A stretch of DNA of 64,000 nt from Microbacterium sp. LWS13-1.2 (GTDB lineage: Bacteria; Actinomycetota; Actinomycetes; Actinomycetales; Microbacteriaceae). The stretch covers positions 2,046,001 through 2,110,000 of the forward strand of contig NZ_CP151632.1 in assembly GCF_040144835.1 (NCBI RefSeq), read 5' to 3'. The position numbers and the translations under genes were made by a program. Positions 53,165-61,333 of this stretch are shown here, piece by piece. Within the stretch, counting starts at the first letter, position 1; every line of letters starts with the position of its first letter. Below the pieces are notes generated by a model. The model searched no databases. It was not told the DNA's origin and saw only the letters and a program-made list of their open reading frames with translations.

Positions 53165-53596
53165 CTCCCGCGTGATCGCATCCGCACAACTCTATGCGGC
53201 GCAACCGCGTTGACCTCCCCGACGTAGGCCAGAAGCGGCGCGGCACGAAAGCGAGCTCCGACATCCGGGCGCGGAACTTCCGTAGTCCGGAAGTTCGAGA
53301 CTCTGCTGACTCCACCTACCGTGGGGGCAAATACCATGCGAGGTTCTGTGGGCAAAGTGTGGGCACGGCATCCTCGACGACGACCCGACCGACCATCTCG
53401 TTCCCTCTCGAGCCGTCTGAGTCGGTCTCGTTCCCGCCCGACAAGATCTCTCTGAACGGTCTCGCCTGCTCGGGAAAACCCCTGACCACACCCGTGCCCA
53501 CATCCGAGACGGAACGAGACGGATCCAAAAGGAATGGGCCAGATCGAGACCGTCCGAGAAGGACGTCGATCTGGCCCAAAATGGCGGTGACGGTGG
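53165..53596. other. gene-free left flank of the second IS, with a 22-nt element repeat
   Basis: No coding region is visible. CTGTGGGCAAAGTGTGGGCACG at 53346-53367 repeats, in the same orientation and 19 of 22 positions, CTGTGGGCAGGATGTGGGCACG at 46507-46528. GCGGTGACGGTGG at 53584-53596 resembles the tRNA-Ser 3' region GCGGAGACGGAGG (55022-55034). Confidence 0.5.
53536..53577. terminator. strong two-part hairpin
   Basis: GGGCCAGATCGA (53536-53547) pairs perfectly with TCGATCTGGCCC (53566-53577), with an inner CGTCC/GGACG stem. AAAA runs lie on both outer sides, so it could stop transcription in the minus direction (CTGGCCCATTCCTTTT). Confidence 0.6.
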
Positions 53597-53748
53597 TGTC
53601 GGGTTTCAGACATCGTTGACAGCTGATCGCGCGGATCTCGCTCGTGATCGTTGACGGCTGAGTCGCGACATCGTTGACACCGCGGGGCCCGTGATCGTTG
53701 ACCGGTGAGTCGCGACATCGCTGACGGGGACCGCGGACACGATGGGGC

Positions 53749-54902
53749 GTGAAACCGAAGAACCTCGTCATCGTCCGTGCCGTCCGTGAACAAGGTCTCT
53801 CCCATGCCGAGGCCGCTGCCCGATTCGGCGTGACCCGACAATGGGTCCATACACTCGTCCGCCGTTACGACGCCGAAGGACCCGACGGTGTCGCACCGCG
53901 TTCGCGGGCTCCGCAGACCCGTCCCGAGGCCACGCCGGTGATCCGCGAGCGGATCGTCCAGTTGCGCCGGGAGCTGGTCGCTCAAGGCGCGGACGCCGGC
54001 CCTGCCACCATCGCCTGGCACCTTGAGCAGGCGGGCTTCCGGGTGCCCTCGACGGCCACGATCCGCCGCATCCTGCACGCCGAAGCCCTGATCACCCCGG
54101 CACCCGAGAAGCGCCCCCGCAGCTCCTACATCCGCTTCCAAGCTGATCTGCCCAACGAGTGCTGGCAAGCCGACATCACCCACTGGCTCCTCGCCTCCGG
54201 CACCCGGGTCGAGATCCTCGACTTCCTCGACGACCACTCCCGGCTCCTCCTCGACATCCGCGCCGCGCCCGCGTTCACCGGGCCCATGGTCGTCACGCGA
54301 TGACCGAGCTGATCAGCCGATACGGACCGCCGATGTCCACCCTCACCGACAACGGGCTCGTGTTCACCACCCGCCTCGCACGCCACAAGGGCGCCCGCGG
54401 CGGGTTCGAGAAACTCATCGCCGCGCACGGCATCACCCAGAAGAACGGCCGCCCCGGACACCCGCAAACCCAAGGGAAGATCGAGAGATTCCACCAGACC
54501 CTGAAACGCTTCCTCGCCGCCCGACCGCTGCCCGCCACGATCGACGACCTCCAGCAGCTGCTGACCGAGTTCCAGAACTGGTACAACACGAAACGCCCAC
54601 ACCGATCCGTCGGCCGCCGAACACCCCTCGAGGCCTACACCGCACTCCCGAAAGCCACCCCCACCGGTCCGCGGACCACAGAATGGCGCTCCCGCACCGA
54701 CAAGGTCGACACGCACGGCAAAGTCACCATCCGCTACGCCGGCAAACTCCGACACCTCGGCATCGGCAAAGCCCACACCGGCACACCCGTGCTCATGCTG
54801 ATCCACGACCGCGACATCGTCACCAGCAACGCGAACACCGGCGAAATCATCGCCGAGCACACCATCGACCCGACCCGGGACTACCAACCCCGGAAGCCAT
54901 GA
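53749..54902 (+). pseudogene. IS481-like transposase, frameshifted
   Basis: From ATG 53749 the frame gives the helix-turn-helix GLSHAEAAARFGVTRQWVHT and the first catalytic aspartate in CWQADITHWLL, then stops at 54303 after FTGPMVVTR. The next frame continues at once with AMTELISRYGPPMSTLTDNG (second aspartate), GKIERFHQTLKRF (glutamate) and the C-terminal domain, to 54902. A single missing base near 54297 explains the break. It is only distantly similar to the transposase at 46604. Confidence 0.8.
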
Positions 54903-54971
54903 GACGCGCCGTCAACGATGACCCGACTCACCGAGCAAGCGTCACCGTCAACCCCACGAACCCACAAAAAA

Positions 54972-55016
54972 GTCCTGAGTCGCGACTGGTTCGTAAACGA
55001 TGTCGCGACTCAGGAC
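54972..55016 (-). terminator. intrinsic terminator built into the IS right end
   Basis: GTCCTGAGTCGCGAC (54972-54986) and GTCGCGACTCAGGAC (55002-55016) form a perfect 15-bp stem with a 15-base loop; on the minus strand it is followed by TTTTTTG. The outer arm is the IS terminal repeat itself. Confidence 0.8.
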
Positions 55017-55022
55017 AAAGAG

Positions 55023-55111
55023 CGGAGACGGAGGGATTTGAACCCTCGGTCCCCTTACGAGGACTCCACCTTAGCAGGGTGGTGCACTAGGCCTGACTAT
55101 GCGACGTCTCC
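55023..55111 (-). tRNA. tRNA-Ser (anticodon GCU)
   Basis: 89 nt on the minus strand: acceptor GGAGACG/CGTCTCC with discriminator G, a long variable arm as in class II serine tRNAs, anticodon stem-loop CCACCCTGCTAAGGTGG (GCU, reading AGC/AGU) and T-loop GGGTTCAAATCCC. The CCA end is not encoded. Its 3' end faces the IS and the mobile segment, the usual orientation of an integration target. Confidence 0.93.
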
Positions 55112-55262
55112 AGGCATCCGGCCGCGAAGCGCGGATGCACCCAGCAATCATAACCGAGACGAGCGCCGCTTCTTGCACCCGCCGGCGCGGTCGCCGCGAC
55201 GCCGCCCCCGACCGGAAACGCCTTCGTCGTATCAGCCACACGAGCGCACCGCTCCTCCGGGT

Positions 55263-55955
55263 ATGCCGTTCACACAGTACGGAGTCCTCAGTGGGACCCT
55301 CACGTCGCACGCGCGGGACGACCCCGACGAGTTCGGGCGCTGGTGGCACGTCAACCTCAGCGTTCGCAGCGGAGCGCGCGAGTTCAAGGTCGCGGTCGAT
55401 GTCGACAGCAGCAAATCGGCAACCGGCGTGCAGTGGAAGACCGTCCGTACGACCAGCGCCAAGCTCGGATGGCCGACGCTTCCGCCACCGGCGTTCACCC
55501 GGCTCGTCTCCGCGCCGACGACCGGGGCGATCGACGTGATCAGGCGTCCGGCCCTGCGCGTAATCGGCATCCGACGGCTCCTGCAGCGGCTGTTCCGCGC
55601 GAGGGATGCCGTACCCGCCGAGCGATCGTGGTTCTGGATCCCAGTGCTCCGACCCTGGCGCTCGGGCGATCACCTGCAGGCGTCGGAGGCGCTGGAGGCG
55701 ACGCTGTGCATCGGCGCGCTCACCCTGGTGTGGGGCGAGCCGTTCCCCGAGAACGCGGCACCGGCCTCGGTGCAGGGCATGCACAACGTCCACCAGAACC
55801 AGGGCGACCCCGCCGGCTCGCAGTGGTGGCCCGAGAACGGGATCTGGCAGGACGGCGGTGTCGCGACGCTGCAGGCCGACGGCAGTTGGCTCGTCTTCGT
55901 CTCGAAGTTCTCCACCCAGTGCGATCACACCGATAGCGAGGGACACCCCGCCTGA
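55263..55955 (+). CDS. DUF2278 (YukJ-like) family protein
   Basis: A 230-residue protein: it begins with FTQYGVLSGTLTSHARDDPD and ends with the family's GMHNVHQNQGDPAGSQWWPE, NGIWQDGGVATLQADGSWLV and STQCDHTDSEGH blocks. No signal peptide. The biochemical function of DUF2278 is not known to me. No strong Shine-Dalgarno precedes the ATG; the start is chosen for the conserved N-terminal YGVL motif. Confidence 0.75.
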   Translation: MPFTQYGVLSGTLTSHARDDPDEFGRWWHVNLSVRSGAREFKVAVDVDSSKSATGVQWKTVRTTSAKLGWPTLPPPAFTRLVSAPTTGAIDVIRRPALRVIGIRRLLQRLFRARDAVPAERSWFWIPVLRPWRSGDHLQASEALEATLCIGALTLVWGEPFPENAAPASVQGMHNVHQNQGDPAGSQWWPENGIWQDGGVATLQADGSWLVFVSKFSTQCDHTDSEGHPA

Positions 55956-56047
55956 GTCGGCGTCGCCCTACCGTGCGCGGGACGCGTATCAGCCGACCGC
56001 GCGGGACGGCATATCAGCCGACCGCGCCGGCGCGGACCGCGGCCCGG

Positions 56048-57370
56048 CTACCGGCCTTCCTTCTGCGTGCACGTCGTCTGCGCGGCGGTCTGCCCCGCGA
56101 TGTCGGAGGGCAGCTCGACCCGCTGCTCGGGCACGGGCGTCTCCGCCGTCGCGGGTGTCTCACCGGTGGCCGGGGTCTCCCCCGCCTCTGCCGTCGCGGC
56201 GGGCGTCGGCGCCACCTCCGGCTTCACGGCCTCACCGGTCACCTCGACGCCATAGCCCTGGCTGGCGTCGCCGGTGAGCGTCAGCGGCTGGTTGGCCTTG
56301 AGCGCGTCGAACAGCACCTTCGCGGCATCCTTCACCGGCATGACCCGGCTCGCGCCGTCGCCGGACGAATACCGCGTCGGGTACTGCACGAACACGATGT
56401 CCTCGTACGGCACGTCCTTGACCGCCATCGCGATCTGCACCATGAGCGTGGGGTTGGTGAGACCGGAGCTCAGCACCAGCTGCTTCTGCTGCACCTGGTT
56501 GATCGCGGTCGACGCGAGGTTCAGCAGCGTCGCGGGGTTCGACAGCACGGCGCCGGACTGCAGCTTGCGCACCATCGACGACATGAACTGCTGCTGGTTC
56601 GAGATGCGGCCCAGGTCCGAGCCGTCGCCGATGCCGTGGCGGATGCGCAGGAACTGCAGCGCCTGGACGCCCTGGAGCGTGTGGTTGCCTGCGGTGAGGC
56701 TGAGCCCGGTGTGCGAGTCGCTGATGTCGTCGGCCACGCACACGTCCACGCCGCCGATGGCATCGGACATGTTGATGACGCCGGTCCAGCGGATCGCCGC
56801 TGCGAAGTCGATCTCGTCCTCGATGAGCGATTCGACCGTGAGCACGGTGCAGGCGAGCCCACCGTACTGGTACGACGCGTTCATCATTTGCGACGACATC
56901 GCCGAGTAGCTGCCGCTGCCGTCCTCCGTGGGGCAGGACGGGATCGGCACGAGCATGTCGCGCGGGAACGAGACGACCGTCACGCGACGGGGCTCGTCCG
57001 AGATGCGCACGAGCATGGTGACGTCGTTGCGCTCACCCTCGGTGTCGCCGCGCTGGCAGGCGGACGACAGCTTCGCGTTGTCGCCCTCGCACGAGTCGGT
57101 GCCGGCCATGAGGATGTTGACGCCGCCCTCGATCGCACCCAGGGACGGCGGCAGGACCCCGCCCTCGTCGAGAACGACGGCGTTGGCGGCCACCGTCTGC
57201 GTCGCGTCCCACACGTTGTACGCGGCGATGCTGGCAGCGCTCACGCCGAAGACGCCGAGCACGACGCCCAGCATGGCGAAGAGTGTGACGAACGGATGCC
57301 GGGACTTCAGGGCACCGTGGCGCGCGAGGGGCGCCCGGCCCTCTCGCGAGGGCCGCTTCGACGCCGCCAT
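56048..57370 (-). CDS. LytR-CpsA-Psr (LCP) family protein
   Basis: A 440-residue membrane-anchored enzyme: a basic cytoplasmic start, one transmembrane helix (VTLFAMLGVVLGVFGVSAAS, about 28-48), then the extracellular LCP domain with GGVNILMAGTDS, VTVVSFPRDMLVPIPS, IGGVDVCV and RIRHGIGDGSDLGRISNQQQ. LCP proteins attach wall polymers to peptidoglycan. A Pro/Thr/Ala-rich tail follows. Its ATG overlaps the stop of the upstream LCP gene by one base; the two are tandem duplicates. Confidence 0.93.
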   Translation of the reverse strand: MAASKRPSREGRAPLARHGALKSRHPFVTLFAMLGVVLGVFGVSAASIAAYNVWDATQTVAANAVVLDEGGVLPPSLGAIEGGVNILMAGTDSCEGDNAKLSSACQRGDTEGERNDVTMLVRISDEPRRVTVVSFPRDMLVPIPSCPTEDGSGSYSAMSSQMMNASYQYGGLACTVLTVESLIEDEIDFAAAIRWTGVINMSDAIGGVDVCVADDISDSHTGLSLTAGNHTLQGVQALQFLRIRHGIGDGSDLGRISNQQQFMSSMVRKLQSGAVLSNPATLLNLASTAINQVQQKQLVLSSGLTNPTLMVQIAMAVKDVPYEDIVFVQYPTRYSSGDGASRVMPVKDAAKVLFDALKANQPLTLTGDASQGYGVEVTGEAVKPEVAPTPAATAEAGETPATGETPATAETPVPEQRVELPSDIAGQTAAQTTCTQKEGR

Positions 57371-58650
57371 CAGCCGTTGGCCCTGACGTTGCCGGCCGAG
57401 CAGGTCTGCTGCGCCGCGTTCTGACCCGGGATGTTGTCGGGAAGCGCCACGGGGGTCTCGCTCGGCGCAGGCGCGGCGGTCGGGTCCGTGGTCGGCGCAG
57501 GGTCGGTGGTCGGCTCAGTGGGCTGCGGGTCGGCCACGATCACTCCTCCGGTGAGATCCTGGTCGTGCGTGACCTCGATCGACTCGTTCGCCGCGAGCGC
57601 CGCCCACAGCTGATCGGCCGAGTCGTAGTCGGGCACCACGCGGTTGGCGTCGGCGGGGTCCGTCAGCACGGGGTACTGGACGAACACGATGTCTTCGAAC
57701 GGCACGTCCTTGATCGCGAGCGCGATCTGCATCAGCGTCATCGGGTTGGTCAGCGACTCGCTCGGCGTGATGTTGTCGACCGCTGTGGTGGCCAGCTTGT
57801 ACAGCGTCGCCGGGTCGGAGAGCACCTCGCTGCTGACGAGCTTGCGGGCGAGACTCGACATGTACTGCTGCTGGTTGCTGATGCGCGCCAGGTCGCTGCC
57901 GTTCTCCAGGCCGTGGCGGGTGCGAAGGAACTGCAGCGCCTCGACGCCCTGGATCGTGCGCGGCCCCGCCGGCCAGTTGATGGCGGTGTACTTGTCCTTG
58001 ATGCCGCCGTTGCCGATGCAGACGTCGACGCCGCCGATCGCGTCGGTGATGTTGATGACGTTGCCGAAGCTCACCTTGGCGGCGAACGGGATGTTCTGAC
58101 CACTCAGGTCGCTGATCGTCTTCGCGGTGCACGACAGGCCGCCGTAACCCCACGCCTCGTTGATCTGCGTCTTGGAGGTCGCCGACGTGGTCGAGCCGTC
58201 TTCGCGCGTGCAGGACGGGATCGGGATCATCAGGTCGCGCGGGAACGACACCACCGTCACCCGGCGCGGGTTGTCGGAGATGTGCACGAGCATGTTGACG
58301 TCGTTGAGCTGCCCGCCGGCGTCCGCGCCTGTGCAACGGTCACCGAAGAGGTATGCGTACTCCTCTTCGCATTCGTCGGTGCCGACGAGCAGGATGTCGA
58401 CGCCGCCCTCGATCGCTCCGATGTCGGGCGGGACGGATCCCTGGCCCTCGAGCTCGACGGCATCCGCGGTGAAGCTGGTGGTGATGTCGGTGACGGCATA
58501 TGCCGCGACCCCGACGCCCGAGACCAGCACCACGGCGGCGACGATGCCGATGAGCTTCGCGACGAAGCCGAACGGGCCCGGAGACGACAGCTCACCATGA
58601 CGGGCCACCGTACGGCGGCCACGCCTCGTGGGCTTGTGCGTCGAGCTCAC
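57370..58650 (-). CDS. LytR-CpsA-Psr (LCP) family protein
   Basis: A 426-residue paralogue of the downstream LCP protein: one transmembrane helix (KLIGIVAAVVLVSGVGVAAY, about 32-52), GGVDILLVGTDECEEEY, VTVVSFPRDLMIPIPS, IGGVDVCI and RTRHGLENGSDLARISNQQQ. The arginines and aspartates that bind the polyprenyl-pyrophosphate substrate are kept. Pro/Thr-rich C-terminal region. Both genes form a two-gene operon next to tRNA-Ser. Confidence 0.93.
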   Translation of the reverse strand: MSSTHKPTRRGRRTVARHGELSSPGPFGFVAKLIGIVAAVVLVSGVGVAAYAVTDITTSFTADAVELEGQGSVPPDIGAIEGGVDILLVGTDECEEEYAYLFGDRCTGADAGGQLNDVNMLVHISDNPRRVTVVSFPRDLMIPIPSCTREDGSTTSATSKTQINEAWGYGGLSCTAKTISDLSGQNIPFAAKVSFGNVINITDAIGGVDVCIGNGGIKDKYTAINWPAGPRTIQGVEALQFLRTRHGLENGSDLARISNQQQYMSSLARKLVSSEVLSDPATLYKLATTAVDNITPSESLTNPMTLMQIALAIKDVPFEDIVFVQYPVLTDPADANRVVPDYDSADQLWAALAANESIEVTHDQDLTGGVIVADPQPTEPTTDPAPTTDPTAAPAPSETPVALPDNIPGQNAAQQTCSAGNVRANG

Positions 58651-58706
58651 TCGGTTCCTCTCAAGGATGCTGCGGTCTCACGGTCGCCCCCGGCACATCG
58701 TTTCTG

Positions 58707-58791
58707 CGGAGGGTGTGGGATTCGAACCCACGGGACATTGCTGCCCACTGGTTTTCAAGACCAGGTCCATCGGCCGCTCGGACAACCCTCC
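58707..58791 (-). tRNA. tRNA-Ser (anticodon UGA)
   Basis: 85 nt on the minus strand: acceptor GGAGGGT/ACCCTCC with discriminator G, a D-arm with GTCCGAGCGGCCGATGGACC, anticodon loop CTTGAAA (UGA), a long variable arm and T-loop GGGTTCGAATCCC. CCA is not encoded. Confidence 0.95.
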
Positions 58792-58918
58792 CGACCGAAG
58801 CCACCCCGGAGGGCGGCATCCGTCGAACAGGCGTCGAGTCTAGCCGACAGCACTGTCGGCCCATTCTTCCAACGGCGCCTGGCAATCCTCTGAAGGACGC
58901 ACGCTTTCCCGAGTTGGT

Positions 58919-59022
58919 CCGGTCATTGAGCGAGCGAAGCGAGACGAAACGCCTCGAACCACGGTCAGGCGCCGGGTTCGGGGCGTTTCGTCTCGCTCGT
59001 TCCTCGCTCGCTCAACGACCGG
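58919..59022. repeat. palindromic dispersed repeat (REP-like)
   Basis: CCGGTCATTGAGCGAGCGAA...GAGACGAAACGCC (58919-58952) is inverted at 58980-59022 (GGCGTTTCGTCTCGCTCG...CTCAACGACCGG). The GTTGAGCGAGCGAAGCGAGAC sequence is of a kind I associate with repeats scattered through Microbacterium genomes, sitting between genes. It lies just after the stop of the HAD gene and may act as a transcription end. Confidence 0.8.
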
Positions 59023-59031
59023 GTGGCGGGG

Positions 59032-59940
59032 TCAGAGGAGGCGCAGCACGGCGGCGACGCCGCCCTCGTGGACCGAGGACGTGGTCTCGCCTGCGGCATC
59101 CCGCACTTCCTGCGGGCCCTGCGCCATCGCGACGGCACGCCCGCCGTTGTCGAGCGCCCAGCGGAACATGCCGACGTCGTTGCGGCCGTCGCCCATCACG
59201 AGGACGTGCGCCGGGTCGATGCCGAGCTCGGTGCGCACCAGCTCGAGGCCGGTGCTCTTGTCGACGCCCTTGGGCGCGATGTCGAGCCATGCGGTCCAGC
59301 CGACGGCGTACGAGACGTGGTGGAGTCCGATGCGGGCCACCAGGTCGACGAAGTCCTTCTCGCGCTTTTCGGGCGACACGACGACGATGCGGCACACGGG
59401 CTGCGCGCCGAGCTCTTCGAACGGCACTCGACGCGCGTTCGTGAGATTCCAGTCCTCGAGGTACTCCGTGTACAGCCGACGGCCGTCGGGCAGCTCGACG
59501 AGGTAGCGCGCGTCGGGCAGGTGCTCGCGCAGCTGCTCGAGAACGGCGCTCGGGTCGAAGGTCTCGATGTGCCAGCGGTCGTACCGCAGCTCGTCGGCCT
59601 CGACGCGCTTGAGGACGACGGCGCCGTTGGAGCACACGACGAACTCGGGGGCGATGCCCAGCACGCGCAGGATGCCGCGGGTACCCTCCCAGCTGCGGCC
59701 GGTGGCGACCATCACCTCGTGGCCCGCGCGGTGCGCGTGCTCGACGGCGTCGACGACCCCCGGACTCAGCGACTCGTCCTCGAGTAGCACGGTGCCGTCG
59801 ATGTCGAGTGCGATGAGGAGCTGCTCCGTCGCGACGGCGGGATTCTCGGTGTCGCGCGCGACCCGCTCGACGAGCTTCGCGGCCTTCTTCGGCGCGACGA
59901 CCTTGATCGACCCGGTCGCGGGCAGATGCGCGTCGGTCAC
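59032..59940 (-). CDS. HAD-superfamily hydrolase (Cof type)
   Basis: A 302-residue Cof-like phosphatase: motif [13 protein letters not shown] (nucleophile Asp), motif II in VMVATGRSW, a C2 cap domain, the lysine in [11 protein letters not shown] and motif [15 protein letters not shown]. It dephosphorylates sugar phosphates or cofactors such as FMN; the substrate is not deducible. A 30-residue N-terminal extension precedes the domain. The GTG start overlaps the serS stop (GTGA), so it is translationally coupled to serS. Confidence 0.9.
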   Translation of the reverse strand: MTDAHLPATGSIKVVAPKKAAKLVERVARDTENPAVATEQLLIALDIDGTVLLEDESLSPGVVDAVEHAHRAGHEVMVATGRSWEGTRGILRVLGIAPEFVVCSNGAVVLKRVEADELRYDRWHIETFDPSAVLEQLREHLPDARYLVELPDGRRLYTEYLEDWNLTNARRVPFEELGAQPVCRIVVVSPEKREKDFVDLVARIGLHHVSYAVGWTAWLDIAPKGVDKSTGLELVRTELGIDPAHVLVMGDGRNDVGMFRWALDNGGRAVAMAQGPQEVRDAAGETTSSVHEGGVAAVLRLL

Positions 59941-61202
59941 GCGATCGGCTCCATGACCTCGAGTCCGCCGAGGAACGGTCGCAGCACCTCCGGCACGGTG
60001 ACCGAGCCGTCCTCGCGCTGATGCGTCTCGAGAATCGCAACGATCCAGCGGGTTGTCGCGAGCGTGCCGTTGAGCGTCGCGACCGGCTGCGTCTTGCCAC
60101 CTTCGGGCCGGTAGCGGATGTCGAGCCGACGCGCCTGGTAGGTCGTGCAGTTCGACGTCGAGGTGAGCTCACGATAGGCGTTCTGCGTAGGCACCCAGGC
60201 CTCGACGTCGTACTTGCGGGCGGCGCTCGAACCGAGGTCGCCCGCGGCCACGTCGATCACGCGGTACGACAGGCCCAGGTCTTGCAGCATGCGCTCCTGC
60301 AGCTCGACGAGGCGCAGGTGCTCGGCCTCCGCCTCTTCAGGGGTGGTGTAGACGAACATCTCGAGCTTGTTGAACTGGTGCACGCGGATGATGCCGCGGG
60401 TGTCCTTGCCGTACGACCCGGCTTCGCTGCGGTAGCAGGTCGACCAGCCGGCGTAGCGCTTGGGTCCGCGCGAGAGGTCGAGGATCTCGTCCATGTGGTA
60501 GCCGGCGAGCGGCACCTCGCTGGTGCCGACGAGATAGAGGTCCTCGTCGTCGAGGTGGTAGACCTCGGCGGCGTGCTTGCCGAGGAACCCGGTGCCGCGC
60601 ATGACCTCGGGGCGCACCAGCGTCGGCGGGATGATGGGCGTGAAGCCCGCTTGCAGCGCGCGGTCGAGCCCCAGGTTCATCAGCGCGATCTCGAGGCGCG
60701 CGCCGATGCCGGTGAGGAAGTAGAACCGGCTGCCCGACACCTTGGTGCCGCGCTCCATGTCGATCGCGCCGAGCCGCTCGCCGATCTCGAGGTGGTCGCG
60801 GGGCTCGAAGCCGAAGGCGGGAACCTCGCCGTGGGTGCGCAGCGTGACGAAGTCGTCCTCGCCGCCGGACGGCACGCCCTCGATGACGATGTTCTCGAGG
60901 GCGGAGAAAGCCTCGGCGGATGCCTCCTCGGCGGCGGTGACCGCGTGCTGGGCCTGCTTCACCTGCTCGCTCAGCTGCTTGGCCTCGGCGACGAGCGCCG
61001 CCTTCTCCTCTTTGGGGGCTTGCGCGACTCTCTTGCCGTGAGCGTTCTGCGCGGCGCGGAGCTCTTCGAACGTCGTGATCGCGGCACGTCGGGCCCGATC
61101 GGCCTCGACGGCGACGTCAACGGTGTCGGGCGACTCGCCCCGCGCCTCCTGCGAGCGCTTGACCAGCTCGGGATTGTCGCGAAGCAGCACGGGATCGATC
61201 AC
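59937..61202 (-). CDS. serS: seryl-tRNA synthetase
   Basis: A 421-residue class II synthetase. It has an N-terminal coiled-coil arm for the tRNA-Ser variable loop (roughly 30-100), motif 1 in [16 protein letters not shown], motif 2 [20 protein letters not shown] and motif 3 in [15 protein letters not shown]. It starts [18 protein letters not shown], as is standard. Two tRNA-Ser genes lie within 6 kb. Essential housekeeping gene. Confidence 0.97.
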   Translation of the reverse strand: MIDPVLLRDNPELVKRSQEARGESPDTVDVAVEADRARRAAITTFEELRAAQNAHGKRVAQAPKEEKAALVAEAKQLSEQVKQAQHAVTAAEEASAEAFSALENIVIEGVPSGGEDDFVTLRTHGEVPAFGFEPRDHLEIGERLGAIDMERGTKVSGSRFYFLTGIGARLEIALMNLGLDRALQAGFTPIIPPTLVRPEVMRGTGFLGKHAAEVYHLDDEDLYLVGTSEVPLAGYHMDEILDLSRGPKRYAGWSTCYRSEAGSYGKDTRGIIRVHQFNKLEMFVYTTPEEAEAEHLRLVELQERMLQDLGLSYRVIDVAAGDLGSSAARKYDVEAWVPTQNAYRELTSTSNCTTYQARRLDIRYRPEGGKTQPVATLNGTLATTRWIVAILETHQREDGSVTVPEVLRPFLGGLEVMEPIA

Positions 61203-61333
61203 CCTGCAAGCTTAGTCACGGCCTCCGCGCAGGCACGTGTGGCCTCGGCCGTCGACCCACGGCCGAGACTCCCTGGCGCGCCCCTTGACCTCGGATGCCC
61301 CCGACGGGCGTTTCGCGTCCTACTCTGGACCAC

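Larger units (their letters stand above)
53597..55017 (+). mobile_element. IS481-like insertion sequence (second copy)
   Basis: The left end TGTCGGGTTTCAGACATCG at 53597 and the right end, TGTCCTGAGTCGCGACATCG as reverse complement ending at 55017, are imperfect terminal repeats. More copies of TGAGTCGCGACATCGTTGAC lie inside the left end at 53659-53679 and 53706-53725. One transposase gene, with a frameshift, fills the element. No clear target duplication. The right end is five bases from the 3' end of tRNA-Ser. Confidence 0.75.
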
